Shown: piece by piece, positions 35,072-47,569 of the stretch | How positions within the stretch are numbered: position 1 is the stretch's first letter | Layout: each line of letters begins with the position of its first letter | Position numbers and translations under genes: made by a program | Assembly (NCBI GenBank): GCA_021442155.1 | Contig: JAKCPB010000346.1 | Coordinates: 1-64,000, forward strand | From: Cymbidium sinense | Taxonomy: Eukaryota; Streptophyta; Magnoliopsida; Asparagales; Orchidaceae | Direction of reading: 5' to 3' | DNA length: 64,000 bases | The notes under the pieces: generated by a model | Told to the model about the DNA's origin: nothing | Database searches by the model: none | What the model saw: the letters and a program-made list of their open reading frames with translations, nothing else

Positions 35072-35490
35072 AAAGAGAACAAATTCAAATTCAACATTTC
35101 TTCTTTTTAATTCCATCAACCAAGTAAGAGACCAAGTTTTCTAAGACACAAGTGACAACATAAATATAAAATGAGCACGTATAGAGTAAATCAAAAACCC
35201 TAGATAACTAGAACCATCAATATTATAATGACACACTTCCATAAATTACAGATCGGATTGGTCATTTTGTAGTCTCTTAAGTTCTCATCAGAACCACCCA
35301 CTTCTCGGATCCCCCATCATCATGATCTCTCCATCACCACCACCATTATAACCTCAGTCATTCTTCCATAACCTGCTCCCAACCACCACCACCTCACCTC
35401 CACCCCACCACATGATAACCATGCCTGCCTTCTCTTCCTCCACTAAATCTAGGCGGTTGATGGTGATGTTCCTCTTGAGGTTCCATTTTA
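35072..35490 (-). pseudogene. GRP 3'-end fragment G4
   Basis: Antisense GRP 3' UTR and Gly-rich coding end. The UTR words ('catttcttctt', 'catcaaccaagta', 'aaaatgagca', 'aaccctagataac') are kept. The Gly-rich part is reduced and frameshifted (CCACC-rich on the + strand at 35290-35450), and the right end is shortened to 'gaggttccatttta', a few bases short of the usual end. A T run lies just before it on the + strand (35062-35070). The TTTAGGG flank on the right matches that of G3. Confidence 0.8.
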
Positions 35491-36816
35491 GGGTTTAGGT
35501 TTATGTTTATGTTTATTAGTTTTAAGGTTTAGGTTTATTTTTTAATTTATTTTAACTTAGGTTTTGGGTTTAGGGGTTTAGGGTTTAGGGTTTATGGGTT
35601 TTGGGTTTAGGGTTTAGTATTTATGATTTAGGGTTAAGTTAGGTTTAAGTTTAGGTTTAGGTTTAAGATCTTAGTTTGTACTTTTTGGTTTAGGAGTTGA
35701 GGTTAGGATTAGGGTTTAGGGTTTAGAGTTTAAGTTTAGGGTTTAGGGTTCAATGTTCCTTTTAGGGTTTAGGTTTATTAAATTGATTTAGGTTTAAGGT
35801 TTTTTGTTAGATTAGGGTTTAGAGTTTAGGGATTAGGTTTATTTTATAGTTTAGGAGTTAAGTTTCTTAATTATAAAGTTTAGGTTTATTTGGTTTATTT
35901 TTTATTTATTTTATTTTATTTTATTTTTTTATTTTATTTTGGTATATTTTTTTATTTAGTTTAGTTTATTTATTTTATGTTTTTTTATTTTAGTATATTT
36001 TTTAGGTTTAGGTTTAGGTTTAGTTTATGTTTATTTTTTAGTTTCCTATTTTTTAAAAAAACTTTTTAAGGTTTATGTTTTATTTTTTATTTTTTAGGTT
36101 TAGTTTTTTATTTTATTTTTTTAGGTTTTGGTTTCAAGTTTTTTTAGATTTATTTTTAGGCTTTATTTTTTAGTTTAGGTTAAGGTTTATTTTTAATTTA
36201 TTTTATTTTGTTTAGTTTAAGGTTTAGGTTTAATTTATTTTAGGTTTATGTAGGTTTTATTTATTTTAGTTTAGTTTATTTTAGTGTAGGTTTAAGTTTA
36301 TTTTATTTTTATTTTAGGTTTTAGCATTTTTTTATAGTTTAGGGTTTAGGTTTTATTTTTTATTTATTTTTAGATTTTGTTTTTAGGTTTATTGCTTAGG
36401 GTTTAGGGTTTAGGATTTAGGGTTTAGGGTTTTAGGGTTTTAGGGTTTAGGGTTAGGGATTACGGATTAGGGTTTATGGTATTTTAGTATTTATGGTTTA
36501 GGGTTTAGGGTTTAGGGTTTAAAGTTTAGGGTTTAGTGTTTAGGCTTTAGGGTTTAGGTTTAGGTTTTAGGTTAACAAGTCTAGATTAGTTTATAGTTTA
36601 GGTTTAGGTTTAGTGTTTAGACTTTATTTAGGATTTAGAGTTTAAGTTTAAACTTTAGGGTTACAGTTTAGGGTTTAGGTTTTAGGGTTTAGTTTAAGTT
36701 CTGGTTTAGGATTAGGAGTTAGGGTTTAAGTTTAGAGTTTAAGTTTAGGGTTTAGGATGTGTTTAGGGTTAGGTTAGTTTAGGGTTATGGATTTAGGTTT
36801 AGGGTTTAGTAAAAAA
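35491..36816 (+). repeat. Telomere-like module(s) after G4
   Basis: TTTAGGG block (35491-35870), A+T block (35870-36395), second TTTAGGG block (36395-36810) with diverged forms such as TTTAAGTTTAGAG. The expected linker between the first two is not clear (TTATAAAGTTTAGG at about 35871). Confidence 0.7.
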
Positions 36817-37746
36817 AATTAGTAAATAGGTTTAGGTTTATTTATTTTATTTTTTATTTATTTTATTTATTTTCCTTTTTATCTAGATTTATTTTTTATC
36901 TTTATTTAGTTTAGTATATTTATTTTATGCTTATTTATTTTAGTTTAGGATTTTTTATTTTAGTTTATTTTTTAGGTTTTGGTTTAGGTTTACTTTTATT
37001 TTATTTTCTAGGTTTAAGTTTTATTTTAATATTTTTTTAGGTTTAGGTTTCTAATTTATTTTTTTAGGTTTAGGTTTAGGTTTTATTTTAGGTTTATTTC
37101 TAGGTTTTATTTTTTATTTTAGGTTTAGGTTTATTTTTAGTTTAGTTTATTTTGTTTAGTTTAGGGTTTAGGTTTAGTTTATTTCAAGTTTAGGTTTAGG
37201 TTTTATTTATTTTAGTTTAGTTTAGGTTTAGGTTTATTTTATTTTCTTTATTTCAGGTTTATATTTATTTTTTAGTTTAGGGTTTAAGTTTTATTTTTAA
37301 TTTATTTTTAGTTTTATTTTTTAGGTTTATTTTTAAGTTTATTTTTAAGGTTTAGCTTTTTATTTAATTTTATTTTGGGTTATTTTATTTTTTATTTTAT
37401 AGTTGGGTTTTCTTTTATTTTGGTTTTTTATTTTTATGTTTTTTTGGTTTAGTTTAGGTTTTTATTTGTTTTATTTTAGTTTAGTTTTTATTTTTTATTT
37501 TATTTATTTTTAGGTTTAGGTTTAGATTCAAGTTTAGGTTTAAGTTTTAGCATAAGTTTTTATTTTATTTTATTTTTTATTTTAGTTATGTTTAGTTTTA
37601 TTTATTTATTTTACTTTTAGGTTTTATTTAATTTAGGTTTTTTTATATTTTTTATATTTTTTATTTATTATTTATTTATTTATTTATTATTTATTATTAT
37701 TATTTATTTATTTATTATTATTATTATTATTATTTATTATTATTAC

Positions 37747-37805
<59 letters not shown>

Positions 37806-38125
37806 TATCATTTATTAGGTTTAGGTTTTAAGTTTTAGGGTTTTAGGGTTTAGGGTTTAGGGTTTAGGTTTAGGGTTTAGGGTTTAGGGTTTAGGGTTTA
37901 GGGTTTAGGGTTGTAAGTTTGAGGGTTTAGGTTTTTAGGTTTAGGGTTTAGGGTTTAAGGGTTTAGGGTTTAGGTTTAGGGTTAATTGATTAGGGTTTAG
38001 GGTTTTAGGGTTTAGAGTTTTGGGTTGTAGGTTTAGGGTTTTGTGTTTAGGGCTTAGGGTTAGTTTTAGTGTTTTAGGTTTAGGGTTAGGGTTTACTTTT
38101 ATTTATTTTTATTATTTTATTTTTA
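36817..38125 (+). repeat. Telomere-like module with TTA microsatellite
   Basis: Linker variant at 36817-36830, A+T block to 37640, microsatellite, then the cleanest TTTAGGG block of the window (37815-38095), which holds the longest perfect run I found: six heptamers at 37869-37910. Confidence 0.8.
37661..37810 (+). repeat. (TTATT/TTA)n microsatellite
   Basis: TTATTTATT and TTA units, with an essentially pure (TTA)n run of about 57 bp at 37747-37803. It interrupts the end of a module's A+T block. Confidence 0.95.
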
Positions 38126-38930
38126 AATTAAATAAATTGGTAGGTTTAAGTTTATTTAGTTTATTTTTTATTTATTTTAGTCTATTTTATTTTATTTATT
38201 TAGGTTTATTTTTATTTTTATTTAGTTTAGTTTATTTATTTTAGGTTTATTTATTTTTGTTTTATTTTTTTATTTTAGTTTATTTAAGTTTAGGGTTAAG
38301 CTTATTTTTTTAGTTTAGTTTTATTTTTATTTTATTTTTTAGGATTAGGTTTTATTTTTTTATTTTTAGGTTTAGGATTAGATTTTTATTTTATTTTTTT
38401 AGGTTTAGGTTTTAGGTTTTTATTTTAGGTTTATTTTTAAGGTTTTTTTAGTTTTGGATTAGGTTTATTTTTAGTTCATTTATTTTATTTAGTTTAGGGT
38501 TTAGGTTTAGTTAATTTTAGGTTTAGGTTTAGGTTTTATTTATTTTAGTTTATTTTAGTTTAGGTTTATGTTTATTTTATTTTGTTTGTTTTAAGTTTAG
38601 GTTTTTCTTAGTTTAGTGTTTAGGTTTTATTTTTAATTTATTTTTAGGTTTATTTTTTAGGTTTAGGTTTTTATTTAGTTATTGTTCTTTTTATTTTAGG
38701 ATTTTTTTTATGTTTAGTTTTTATTGTATTTCACTTTTTTTTTTTGGTTTTTTTTATTTTTTAGTTAGGTTTAGGTTTAGGTTAAGGTTTAGGTTTTAGT
38801 TTAGCTTTATATTTTATTTTATTTTTAAATTTTATTTTGGTTTATGTTTATTTATTTATTTATTTTTAGGTTTTATTTAGTTTAGGATTATGTTTTTAGC
38901 TTTTTAGGGTTTAGGGTTTGTGGAGAAAAT
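38126..38930 (+). repeat. Telomere-like module left of the large island
   Basis: Linker variant AATTAAATAAATTGGTAGG at 38126-38144, A+T block, end marker GTTTTTAGCTTTTTAGGG at 38892-38909, then only about two heptamers before the island starts near 38930. The TTTAGGG part is therefore truncated by the island junction. Confidence 0.75.
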
Positions 38931-40100
38931 TTTCTATATTCCATATGTGGTGGTGAAAAGGCAAGAATATAAAATCCATCTTCTTGGGATGCCACATAGA
39001 GTGATGTGCTTATTGGTGATGCAGTGCGTCATCAAGGAATAGTGTACTATCTCGAAGATAGAAAATACCCCTTAATGGACATAATCACCTCAATAAGAAC
39101 TCTTAAGGACAATGGGTCTACATATATACCAGAGATTCTTCCCCTATTTTACATGGAAGAGTAAAGATGAGTTTAGTTTAAACTGGGTTCGTTAAGTTCC
39201 CTACAGGGGCAAGCTCGCATAGTTAATTACATCTTAAGGGATGAGATCCCTTAGGAATACTCTCGATTAAGGAAAATGATCATTGTCTTCAAAGATTTGA
39301 ATAGGAAAGGACTATCAATCGATTAGTTCATTTTTGAAGATCAAATGTGATTGATCAAAGAGAGGGAGTTATTATTGAAGCCAAAAGAAAGATAAGTAGG
39401 AGATGCCCATGATGCTTGGGAACCTAGCGAGCATCTCAAACTATCCTATAGTTGGGGTTTACATTTTTGAAATTGATTTAGTTTATTTGAGTGACATTTT
39501 TCATTAGAAATTTAGGACTTATTATTCTTTAACACAAGATTAAGGAAATGCCTAAGAGGTGAGGAATTAAGTTTATGGCCCACAAAGGGGAGAAGCAATC
39601 TCAGAACCTAAATCTAGGAAGCTTTGGCGAAGGCCAAAAGCACAACCTAAATCTAAGTTAAAAAATGGGTATTTTATTTTCCTGCACAGGAGAGGACAAA
39701 CTATCCAACTTTTTGGAGTTACAACCACCTGGGGGTTGCCACCAACTAACTCCTATGATTTTAAATACATGTAGGCAAGTCATATGCTCTATGCAAGATA
39801 GCTTAGGATGTTATTTATTTAAACTCCCTAAAGAGACTAGATCATGTAAGGACATGCTTCAAATGACCTAAATCTAATGCAATTCAAATTTCATTATTGT
39901 TTTCATTTTTGGACAATTATATTGACTCAGGCTAATAGGACTCATATGCCTAATGCATGGGAAATAATGTTATTGGATAAAATCAGGGAGAAGGGAGGAG
40001 GTGTGTTTCCACCATGGCTCTCAAAGGTCAAGCCAAGTTTCTCTGACAAAGGTGGAAGCCCTCCAATCAAGAGTGAAATAAGATGCATTTGTGCATGATA
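38930..40100. other. Unrecognised non-telomeric DNA, possible decayed coding sequence
   Basis: Ordinary-complexity DNA. The longest open frames are 39665-39871 (68 codons) and 39877-40098 (73 codons), both on the + strand, with no motif I recognise. In another frame the stretch at about 39345-39500 reads MPMMLGNLASISNYPIVGVY and is stop-free for a while. Stops are frequent overall. It could be a decayed retroelement part, given that the right end of the same island is LTR-like. I assign no function. Confidence 0.35.
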
Positions 40101-43100
40101 TTGTAAAATAAATACTCATCTAACTAAGGTTTTAATTCTTTTTGAATTTTTAAACCTAAGCTTTAGGTGAGGTTATGAATTCTTTATTTTAGTTTTGAGT
40201 TGTTAGATTTGGTAAAAGATTTATTTTTCCTAAGAGCCTAATCCACATCCAAGCCATACATAAAGTAAGGAAGAAACTAGGAAAAGATGCCACTTAATGC
40301 AAAAGCTAAACAAATCATCAAATAATTTATAAAGCTAATCGCAAAAAGAATAAGAGGCCATTGTGGTCGAGTACCACCGCACAAACCCAAAAATAACAAA
40401 TTGGGTAGCGAAGCTCTACCCTTATACAACCTAGAATTAAATTATGATTAAGTAAGGAATTCATTATTATGGGGGTCTTCAAGCTTCATTTCTTCATTCT
40501 TCGTTTCTACTTTCTTCTTTGGTTCCTTGTTTTGGATGGTTGGAAGGTGGATGCTCCAAGGCTTAACATGGTGCATAAGATAGGATCTTATGATCAATGC
40601 TCCTCTTAATCCCCATAACAATCATTACAAAATCCTAATTATAAAATTTACATGAAAAAGAAAAGAATGGAAAAGTAACTAACATCTATAAAATAGAGAT
40701 TAGCTAAAACAACCACACAAATCCTAAGCATGTATATTGGACTTATCACCCCACACATGGGTGACTAAGTCAACCTGGCCTATTGGATTATGCTTATGGG
40801 TACAAGCACCTCCAAGCAAAAGCATTTAAATTTTTATTTATTACAGCACCCCTTAAGTGCAATCCCTTGCAAAAAATAATGGTTAGACTAAGATCTTCCT
40901 ACCATTCATTCTATGAGCATAAATCCTAACATCCAGTCTAAAACATATATCACAAAATAAAAGCAAGCATCAAACCATGCACCGCCCTAACATAAAGCTA
41001 GAAGTGGTGACTTAGGCTAATGTGTGTTCTTTGAAGGTTTGTGTGGTATGCTTAGCTATGGCTTTAAGTTAGAATTTTCTAAGTGTGAAGCATCTTCAAC
41101 TTAGAGGAGGGTTTCATTTAAGTGATTTAATTATTTTGGATTGATTTTATTTCATGTTTTGGTTAAGTTCAAGTGAATCATACAATTAATTACTAAGTTA
41201 TAAAGAGTGGGAAAGAGAAGAGAACTTCTCTTTCCTTCCCTAACATATTTTAGTTTTATTTAGTGAATGGTTTGTTTATACCTTTTAATTAATCCTAAGT
41301 TTAGATGAACTCTAAACAAACCCATTCAAAAAGAAAGGGATTTTAAGATTAAATAAAATGAACTAAATTTACAAAACATACATCACTTCATTTCTTTCCC
41401 AACATGTATAACATGCATATGAATAAGTACTAAGCATATATATATACACAAATGAGAATATTTAACACACTTTATGATGCATGCTAAGTAGTTCATTTAA
41501 GGAAATTTGCAAGTTTAAGATGCATGATTTTCATTAAGTAGAAAAGGGTTTCTTATCCAATTTTCACATGCACATAAGAAAGTAAGAAAAGCATAAATGA
41601 GCGCTAGAGGTGTAAGGTACAAGACCTACTTAGGGATATTTAAAGTCTTGTAACCTCGGGGTTATCTAGACTAATATAACACTTTCCTTAAATACAAACA
41701 TGTGTACAAAAGCAATGAAATGGAAAAAGAAAGAATGCAAAATTTGTATTAGTTGATTCATTTTTTTAAGCAATTTATATGTACAACCGTAGGTACCCTT
41801 CTTAACTGATAGCATAGGAATGAATAGAATATGGAATTAGGCAAGTGTCAGGTTCTTTTTAAATGAACAATACATCTTACCAAATCTTATTCAAAACTAT
41901 ACTAAAAGAGAAGAGAAGGAAAACCTATACTAAGCACATATTTATATTCTCTCACATGCAAGCTTATAATTAAAATATTAGTAGCACACTTTTAGTTTTA
42001 GGCATTTGATTCATATATTTTGAAAATAAATTTGGATTTAATAATGATAATATCCATTCAATTTCTACTTTAGCCAACACATGCAAATTTGACATAAAGT
42101 AAATATATTCATTTTAAATTAGTATTTTGAAAAGTATGAATACATGAAACCACATGACACACATATTTAGCATGTTGAGGGAAAGAACTAAAGCAATGAA
42201 AGTATGTAAACACCTTCACTTTAATTAAATCCAAAAGACAATGTCATGAAATAAAAAAACTTAAAGTAAATGAAGGTTTATTTAAGATGATTTTAGTTTG
42301 ATTTTAAATTTGATTTCATTTTGAGTTTGCTGTTTCTAACCCATTCTCACATGTGTTTAAATTTTTGTTTAATTTTTATATGATTAGATTCATTTTAAAT
42401 TATTGGTTAGGTTAAGGTATGAATTAAACAAGTTAATTAACCCTTACCTACACCACCTTAGCATAGTTAACCAAATAATTTTGAGCCAATGAGATGACAT
42501 AAAACCTCACAAGGAAGTTAAATTTGCAATGCACCTAGGAAGAAAAGGGCCTAATGCAATTTGCTTATGATTAATGGTTAATTAAGCTATGGGGTTTAAC
42601 TTAAGTTATTTCAAAACACCCCTCACACATGTGAGGTAAGTTTTGATTTCCTTAATTGAACTTAGGCTATTCAACACCTAAGCATCTACCCAAAGTAGAT
42701 TAATTAAGTTCTGGATGTTCTTAGAATTTTTAGAAATTTAATTAAGAGGGAAATTAATGAAAGGGTGTTTAGGGAATAGCTTAGAGGAAATACCCCAATA
42801 TTATTCCCTGCACCTCCTATTTACTGGATCTAACCTTAATCAACTTTAATAATGGATTAAAACACTAATCGAAACCTTAATTATCTTGAATTTAGTTAAG
42901 AGAGTAATTAGGAAATGCATTTGCAATTCCCCCAATTAAGCCTTCAATAAATCCCAAGAAAACTAGGGGAGGCAGAGATCATCCCCCAAAACATACCCAA
43001 GATGTTTGGGATTAATCAGAGGATTAATTAATGGATAATTAGCAAAATAAGATTTTCCATAAAACCTAAAATTAGAGAAAAAAATTAATTTAAAATCCAT

Positions 43101-43240
43101 TAAAAACACTTTTAGAATATTATAGATTGAATTATCTTTCCATAGAAATTTATCTCATATTCTTTTTATTTTAATTGAGGGAGATATAAATTTTTGAAGC
43201 TAAGGGGATTAATTAAAATTAATTAAATCCCTAACTAATC
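40100..43240. other. A+T-rich non-coding stretch of the island
   Basis: About 3.1 kb with no open frame of note, no RNA gene seen, and no obvious tandem structure. Words such as 'aagcatgtat', 'ttaattaag' and 'cacatg' recur loosely. I see nothing further that I can name. Confidence 0.5.
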
Positions 43241-44140
43241 TCTGTAGCTCACAGCATGACACGTAGTGGCGACAATCAGTGTGCTTTACATGAATCACGC
43301 TGTGAGCCATCCACTTAAAAGTCGCATCAAGGCGGCTACATGGTGGCGGGATGCGGATTGATCATTGTCATTCGATTAAGGATCAAATGGCTAGAGATCA
43401 TCCCGTGGTTTAGAAAGAGATAAAGGATTTATAAAATGTGCATTTAATCTCAGTTGTCCATCCAAAATGAGTGGATGGATGGCCAGGATCTCCCTGTTCT
43501 TCCCTGAGGATCCATGGAGACCATCCATGATCTAATGGAATATCCAAGCTCAATTGAGCTCAGATTGGAATCAAACTTTACCCACACCATCTTAAGCTAA
43601 TGGCAAGCCTATCCAATGGTGGAATTCACATTCCATGATAATTTCTTTCACAAAGGACCAACACCTCCTAAGCGTGGTCAAAATTCCATACCTCAGGTGC
43701 TGCTGAGGTAGCTTTGTCTAGAAGATGAAGCCTGAGAAAGTTTCAAGCCTTAGGTTTGAGTAGATATCTCTATGAACCAACACCTCCTCTCCTTGCTTGA
43801 GGCTTTGATCGAATTCAACCTCTCCTTACATTAAGAACTTGAATGAGAGCTTGGGTTCACTCGACTTGATCCCCTGAGGGAGTGTGCAAAGAGAATTGAA
43901 GTGGTTTTGAGTGTGGAAGAAGTTGAAATTAAGTGGAGCTCCCCTATTTTCTCTTATAGAAAACTGATAAATGCAAGATTCAAATCCCTCTTAGAAAGCT
44001 TAGGAATGCTCTCTGATGGCTCCTAACACTTTCTAGTGCTCAATCGATAATGACGGTGATGAATTCAAATGGAATTTGGGGGAGTATATCTCCCCCTATG
44101 GCAATCAGACGACCGAACCTTAGGTTGCCATTTTGATCCA
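43240..44140. repeat. LTR-like region of an unclassified element
   Basis: A local rise in G+C with a perfect 9-bp inverted repeat, GCTCACAGC (43247-43255) and GCTGTGAGC (43299-43307), separated by 43 bp that include 'gacacgtagtggcg'. It is followed by GTGGATGGATGG words and an 'atctccccctatgg' stretch. Placement next to the GGTCAA-rich text at 44140-44905 suggests the LTR/5' UTR of a gypsy-type element. No second LTR is seen, so this is inference. Confidence 0.4.
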
Positions 44141-44905
44141 ATTGACCATATGGAAAGGGTTGTTTGACCTATTTGGAGTTGGCACATGGTCGGTTTGAGG
44201 ACTTTAGTGGATTAGTAACCTCCCATGTGCTTCAAATCAAGTGGAGGGAGGAGTTTTTTGAATTAGCTAATTTGAGCTAGGGGTCAGGTTTGGCCTTCGG
44301 ACCATTTAGGCTAGCCCAAACCCATTAGATTTGGTGCACCACTCTCCATTGGGTTCACTTGACTTATTAGGAAGGTATCAAGTTGATATGAAGAGGGCTT
44401 GACTAAATTACCCATGGATTCGACAAAAAATTTTTATATGGACTAGGGGTAGAATGGTCATTTTGCTGATTTATTAATTTGGATATGCTGGGTATGTGGA
44501 GAAAATAGGTTTGGCCAAGTTTCATTGAATTTGGAGTTCATTTGATATGGTTTTTCTAATGTTGAGCCATTTAGGTCAAAATGGGTCAACTTGGGTCAAG
44601 TTGACCAAGTAGTCAAATTGGGTCAAACGAAGAGTTGGGTCAAGTTCAATGACCATTTTTAGTGCTTTGGTGTAATTTGGTTTAGTTTTGAATTTGTCTC
44701 ATATGACTTCATTTAGGTCAAATTGGTCAAGTTGACCAATTTGACCCATTTGACTTATTTGGGCTAGGTCATGGGTAGGTTTAGGTTTGGTTTATCATAT
44801 GGAGTGGATTGGCATCTTTATTTCCAATCAATTTTGGTCAAGATTGAATTTGGTTCAACATGACCCCTTTAGGTCAAGTTGGGTGTAAGGTCAATTCGGC
44901 TAGGT
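44140..44905. repeat. GGTCAA/TTGACC-rich region related to 1-1930
   Basis: Shares word usage and local order with the start of the window: 'aggtatcaagttga', 'tatatggac', 'ggtagaatggtcattt', then dense GGTCAA and TTGACC. It is cut at about 44905, where the text changes to TTTAGG. Confidence 0.6.
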
Positions 44906-46014
44906 TAGGTTTTTGTTTTAGGTTTAGTTTTAGGTTTTATTTTTTAGTTTAGGTTTAGGTTTATTTTTTATTTATTTATTTTTATTTAGTTTAGGGTTAG
45001 GTTTAGTTTATTTTGGGTTTAGGTTTAGGTCTTATTTATTTTAGTTTAGTTTATTTTAGTTTAGGTTTAGGTTTATCTTATTTTTTATTTTAGGTTTAGA
45101 TTTTTTTTAGTTTAGGATTTAGGTTTTATTTTTTATTTAGTTTTAGGTTTTATTTTTAAGTTTATTTTTTAGGTTTAGGTTTTTATTTAGTTTTATTTTA
45201 GGTTTATTTTATATTTAATTTACGTTTGGGTTTTATTTTATTTAGGTTTTCTTATTTTTAGGTTTATTTACTTTTTTAGTTTAGTTTAGATTTTAATTTA
45301 ATTTATTTTCATTAAATTTTTCTTTTTTATTTTATTTTATTTTTAGGTTTAGGTTTTAATTTCAGTTTAGGTTTCAGTTTAGGTTTTTATTTTATTTTAT
45401 TTTATTTAGGTTTATGTTTTTTTTATATATCTATTTTTTCAATTTTATTTAGTTTAAGTTTAGGTTTTTATGTTTTTAGGGTTTTGGGTTTAGGGTTTAG
45501 GGTTTAGGGTTTGGGGTTTAGGCTTTAGGGTTTAGGGTTGTAGGTTTTAAGGTTTAGGGTTTATGGTTTTAGGTTTAGGGTTTAGGGTTTTGGGGTTTAG
45601 GGTTTAGGGTTTAGGGTTTAGGGTTTAAGGTTTAGGGTTGTAGGTTTACAATTTAAAGTTTAAGGTTTAAGGTTAATTTTAGGGTTTAGTGTTTGGGTTT
45701 TTTTTCTTAATTTTATGATTTTTTTTATTTTTTTTAAATTAAGTAAATTAGTAAGTTTAGGTTTATTTAGTTTATTTAGTTTAATTTATTTTATATTTTA
45801 AATTTTATTTAGTTTTAGTTTTATTTTTATTTAGTTTAGTTTATTTATTTTAGGTTTTTTATTTTATTTTATTTTTTGGTTTAGGTCTAAGTTTATTTTT
45901 TAGTTTATTTTTATTTTTTAGGTTTAGGTTTTATATTTTATTTTTAGGTTTAGGTTTAGGTTTTTATTTTATTTTTTTAGGTTTAGGTTTTTATTTTAGG
46001 TTTAAGTTTTTTTT
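44906..46014 (+). repeat. Telomere-like modules between the island and G5
   Basis: A+T block, including the marker ACGTTTGGGTTTTATTTTA at about 45223 that is also seen near 18323, then TTTAGGG (45475-45700), linker at 45737-45755 and a second A+T block that stops abruptly at G5. G5 thus lies inside an A+T block here, unlike other copies. Confidence 0.75.
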
Positions 46015-46496
46015 AATAAAGAACAAATTCAGATTCAGCATTTCTTCTATTCAATTTCATCAACCAAGTAACACACCAAGTTTTCTATGACACAAGCGAC
46101 GACCTAGATCAAAAATGAGCATGCATAGAGCAAGTCAAAAATCCTAGATAACTAGCACCATTTCTACTATAAATACACAGTTCCATAAGTAGTATATAAG
46201 ATCGACCGTTCTTCAATTTTTCCAGTTTCCATCAAAACCACCTCGACCTCTCAAGTAGTTGGATCCACCATCATATCCCTAATCTCTCCATCCACCACCA
46301 CCATGGCTGTAACCTCTGCCACACCTCCCACCTCCGTAACCAAAACTGCTTCGAGCACCAGTTCTATATCGACCAGCACCTCCAGATCCCTGACCACCAC
46401 TACGATAACCACTGCCTCCACCTTCGCCTCCACCGCTAGATCTTGACTGAGCCTGCTTGATGGTGATGTTCCTGTTGTCAAGGTTCTACCCATTTT
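46015..46496 (-). pseudogene. GRP 3'-end fragment G5, nearly open
   Basis: On the minus strand the frame reads N, G, a stop, NLDNRNITIKQAQSRSSGGG, a Gly-rich domain, RGYSHGGGGWRD, a stop, GYDGGSNYLRGRGG and FDGNWKN then the natural stop. The block order is RRM end, Gly-rich domain, C-terminal Asn-Trp-(Arg/Lys)-Asn, as in GR-RBP proteins. With only one internal stop after the truncation point it is about as well preserved as G3. The 3' UTR follows; an A-rich end (T run at 46008-46015 on the + strand) is present. Its left neighbour is an A+T block rather than TTTAGGG, so this copy has a different left junction. Confidence 0.9.
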
Positions 46497-47569
46497 TAGG
46501 GTTTAAGTTTAGGTTTAGGTTTATTAGGTTTTACGGTTTAGGCTTAGTTTAGAGTTTAGGGTTTATGATTTTAGGGTTTACGGTTTACGGTTTAAGGTTA
46601 CGGTTAGGGTTTAGGGCTTAAGTTAGAGTTTAGGGTTTAGGGTTTAGGGTTTATGATTTAGGGTTTAGGGTTAGTTTAGGGTTGTATATTTAGGGTTGTA
46701 AGTTTAGGGTTTAGGTGTAGGATTTAGGATTTAGGTTTAGGATTTTTTTTTTTAAATTAAGTAAACAAGTACTTTAATTTTTATTTATTTTATATTTTTA
46801 TTTAAGTTTATTTTTTACTTTTTTTTAGTTTATTTATTTTAGTTTAGGTTTTGTATTACAGTTTATTTTTTAGGTTTAGATTTAGGTTTATGTTTAATTT
46901 TTAGTTTAGTTTTATTTTTATTTTATTTTTTAAGTTTAGGTTTTATTTATTTTAGTTTAGGTTTAGGTTTATTTTAGGTTTAGGTTTCTTCTTTATTTTA
47001 GGGTTTAGGTTTATTTTTATTTATGTTTAGGTTTATTTTTTATTTTAGGTTTTTATTTATTTTTTATTTTACTATATTTTAGGTTTATTTTATTTTTTTT
47101 ACATTTGGGTTTTATTTTATTTACGTTTTTTATGTTTAGGTTTTTTTTTTGGTTTAGTTTAGGTTTTTTTTTTATTTCATCTTAGTTTAGGTTTTATTTA
47201 TTTTATTTTAATTTATTTTTTATTTTTTATTTTATTTTTTTTAATTTTATGGTTTTGTTTATGTTTAGGTTTTAATTTAGGCTTTAATTTTATTTTATTT
47301 TTTTATTTTATTTAGGTTTAGGTTTATTTATTTATTTTATTTTTTATGTTTTATTTAGTTTATGTTTAAGTTTATAGGTTTTTAGGTTTTAGGGTTTAGG
47401 GTTAAGGGTTCAGGGTTTAGGGTTTGGGATTTAGGGTTTAAGCTTTAGGGTTTTTTAGGGTTTAGGGTTGTATGTTTAGAGTTGTAGGTTTAGGGTTTAG
47501 GGTTAGTTTTTGGATTAAGAGATTAAGGTTTCAGATTTAGGGTTTAGGGTTTACATTTTTTTTAAAAAA
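46497..47569 (+). repeat. Telomere-like module after G5
   Basis: TTTAGGG block starting with the shared GRP flank (TTTATTAGG), linker at 46755-46772, A+T block with the ACATTTGGGTTTTATTTTA marker near 47098, TTTAGGG at 47390-47555. Confidence 0.75.

Noticed and set aside
38020..38244. 74-codon + strand frame with hydrophobic C-terminus
   Set aside because: Spans a TTTAGGG block and A+T-rich text; no codon structure or motif.
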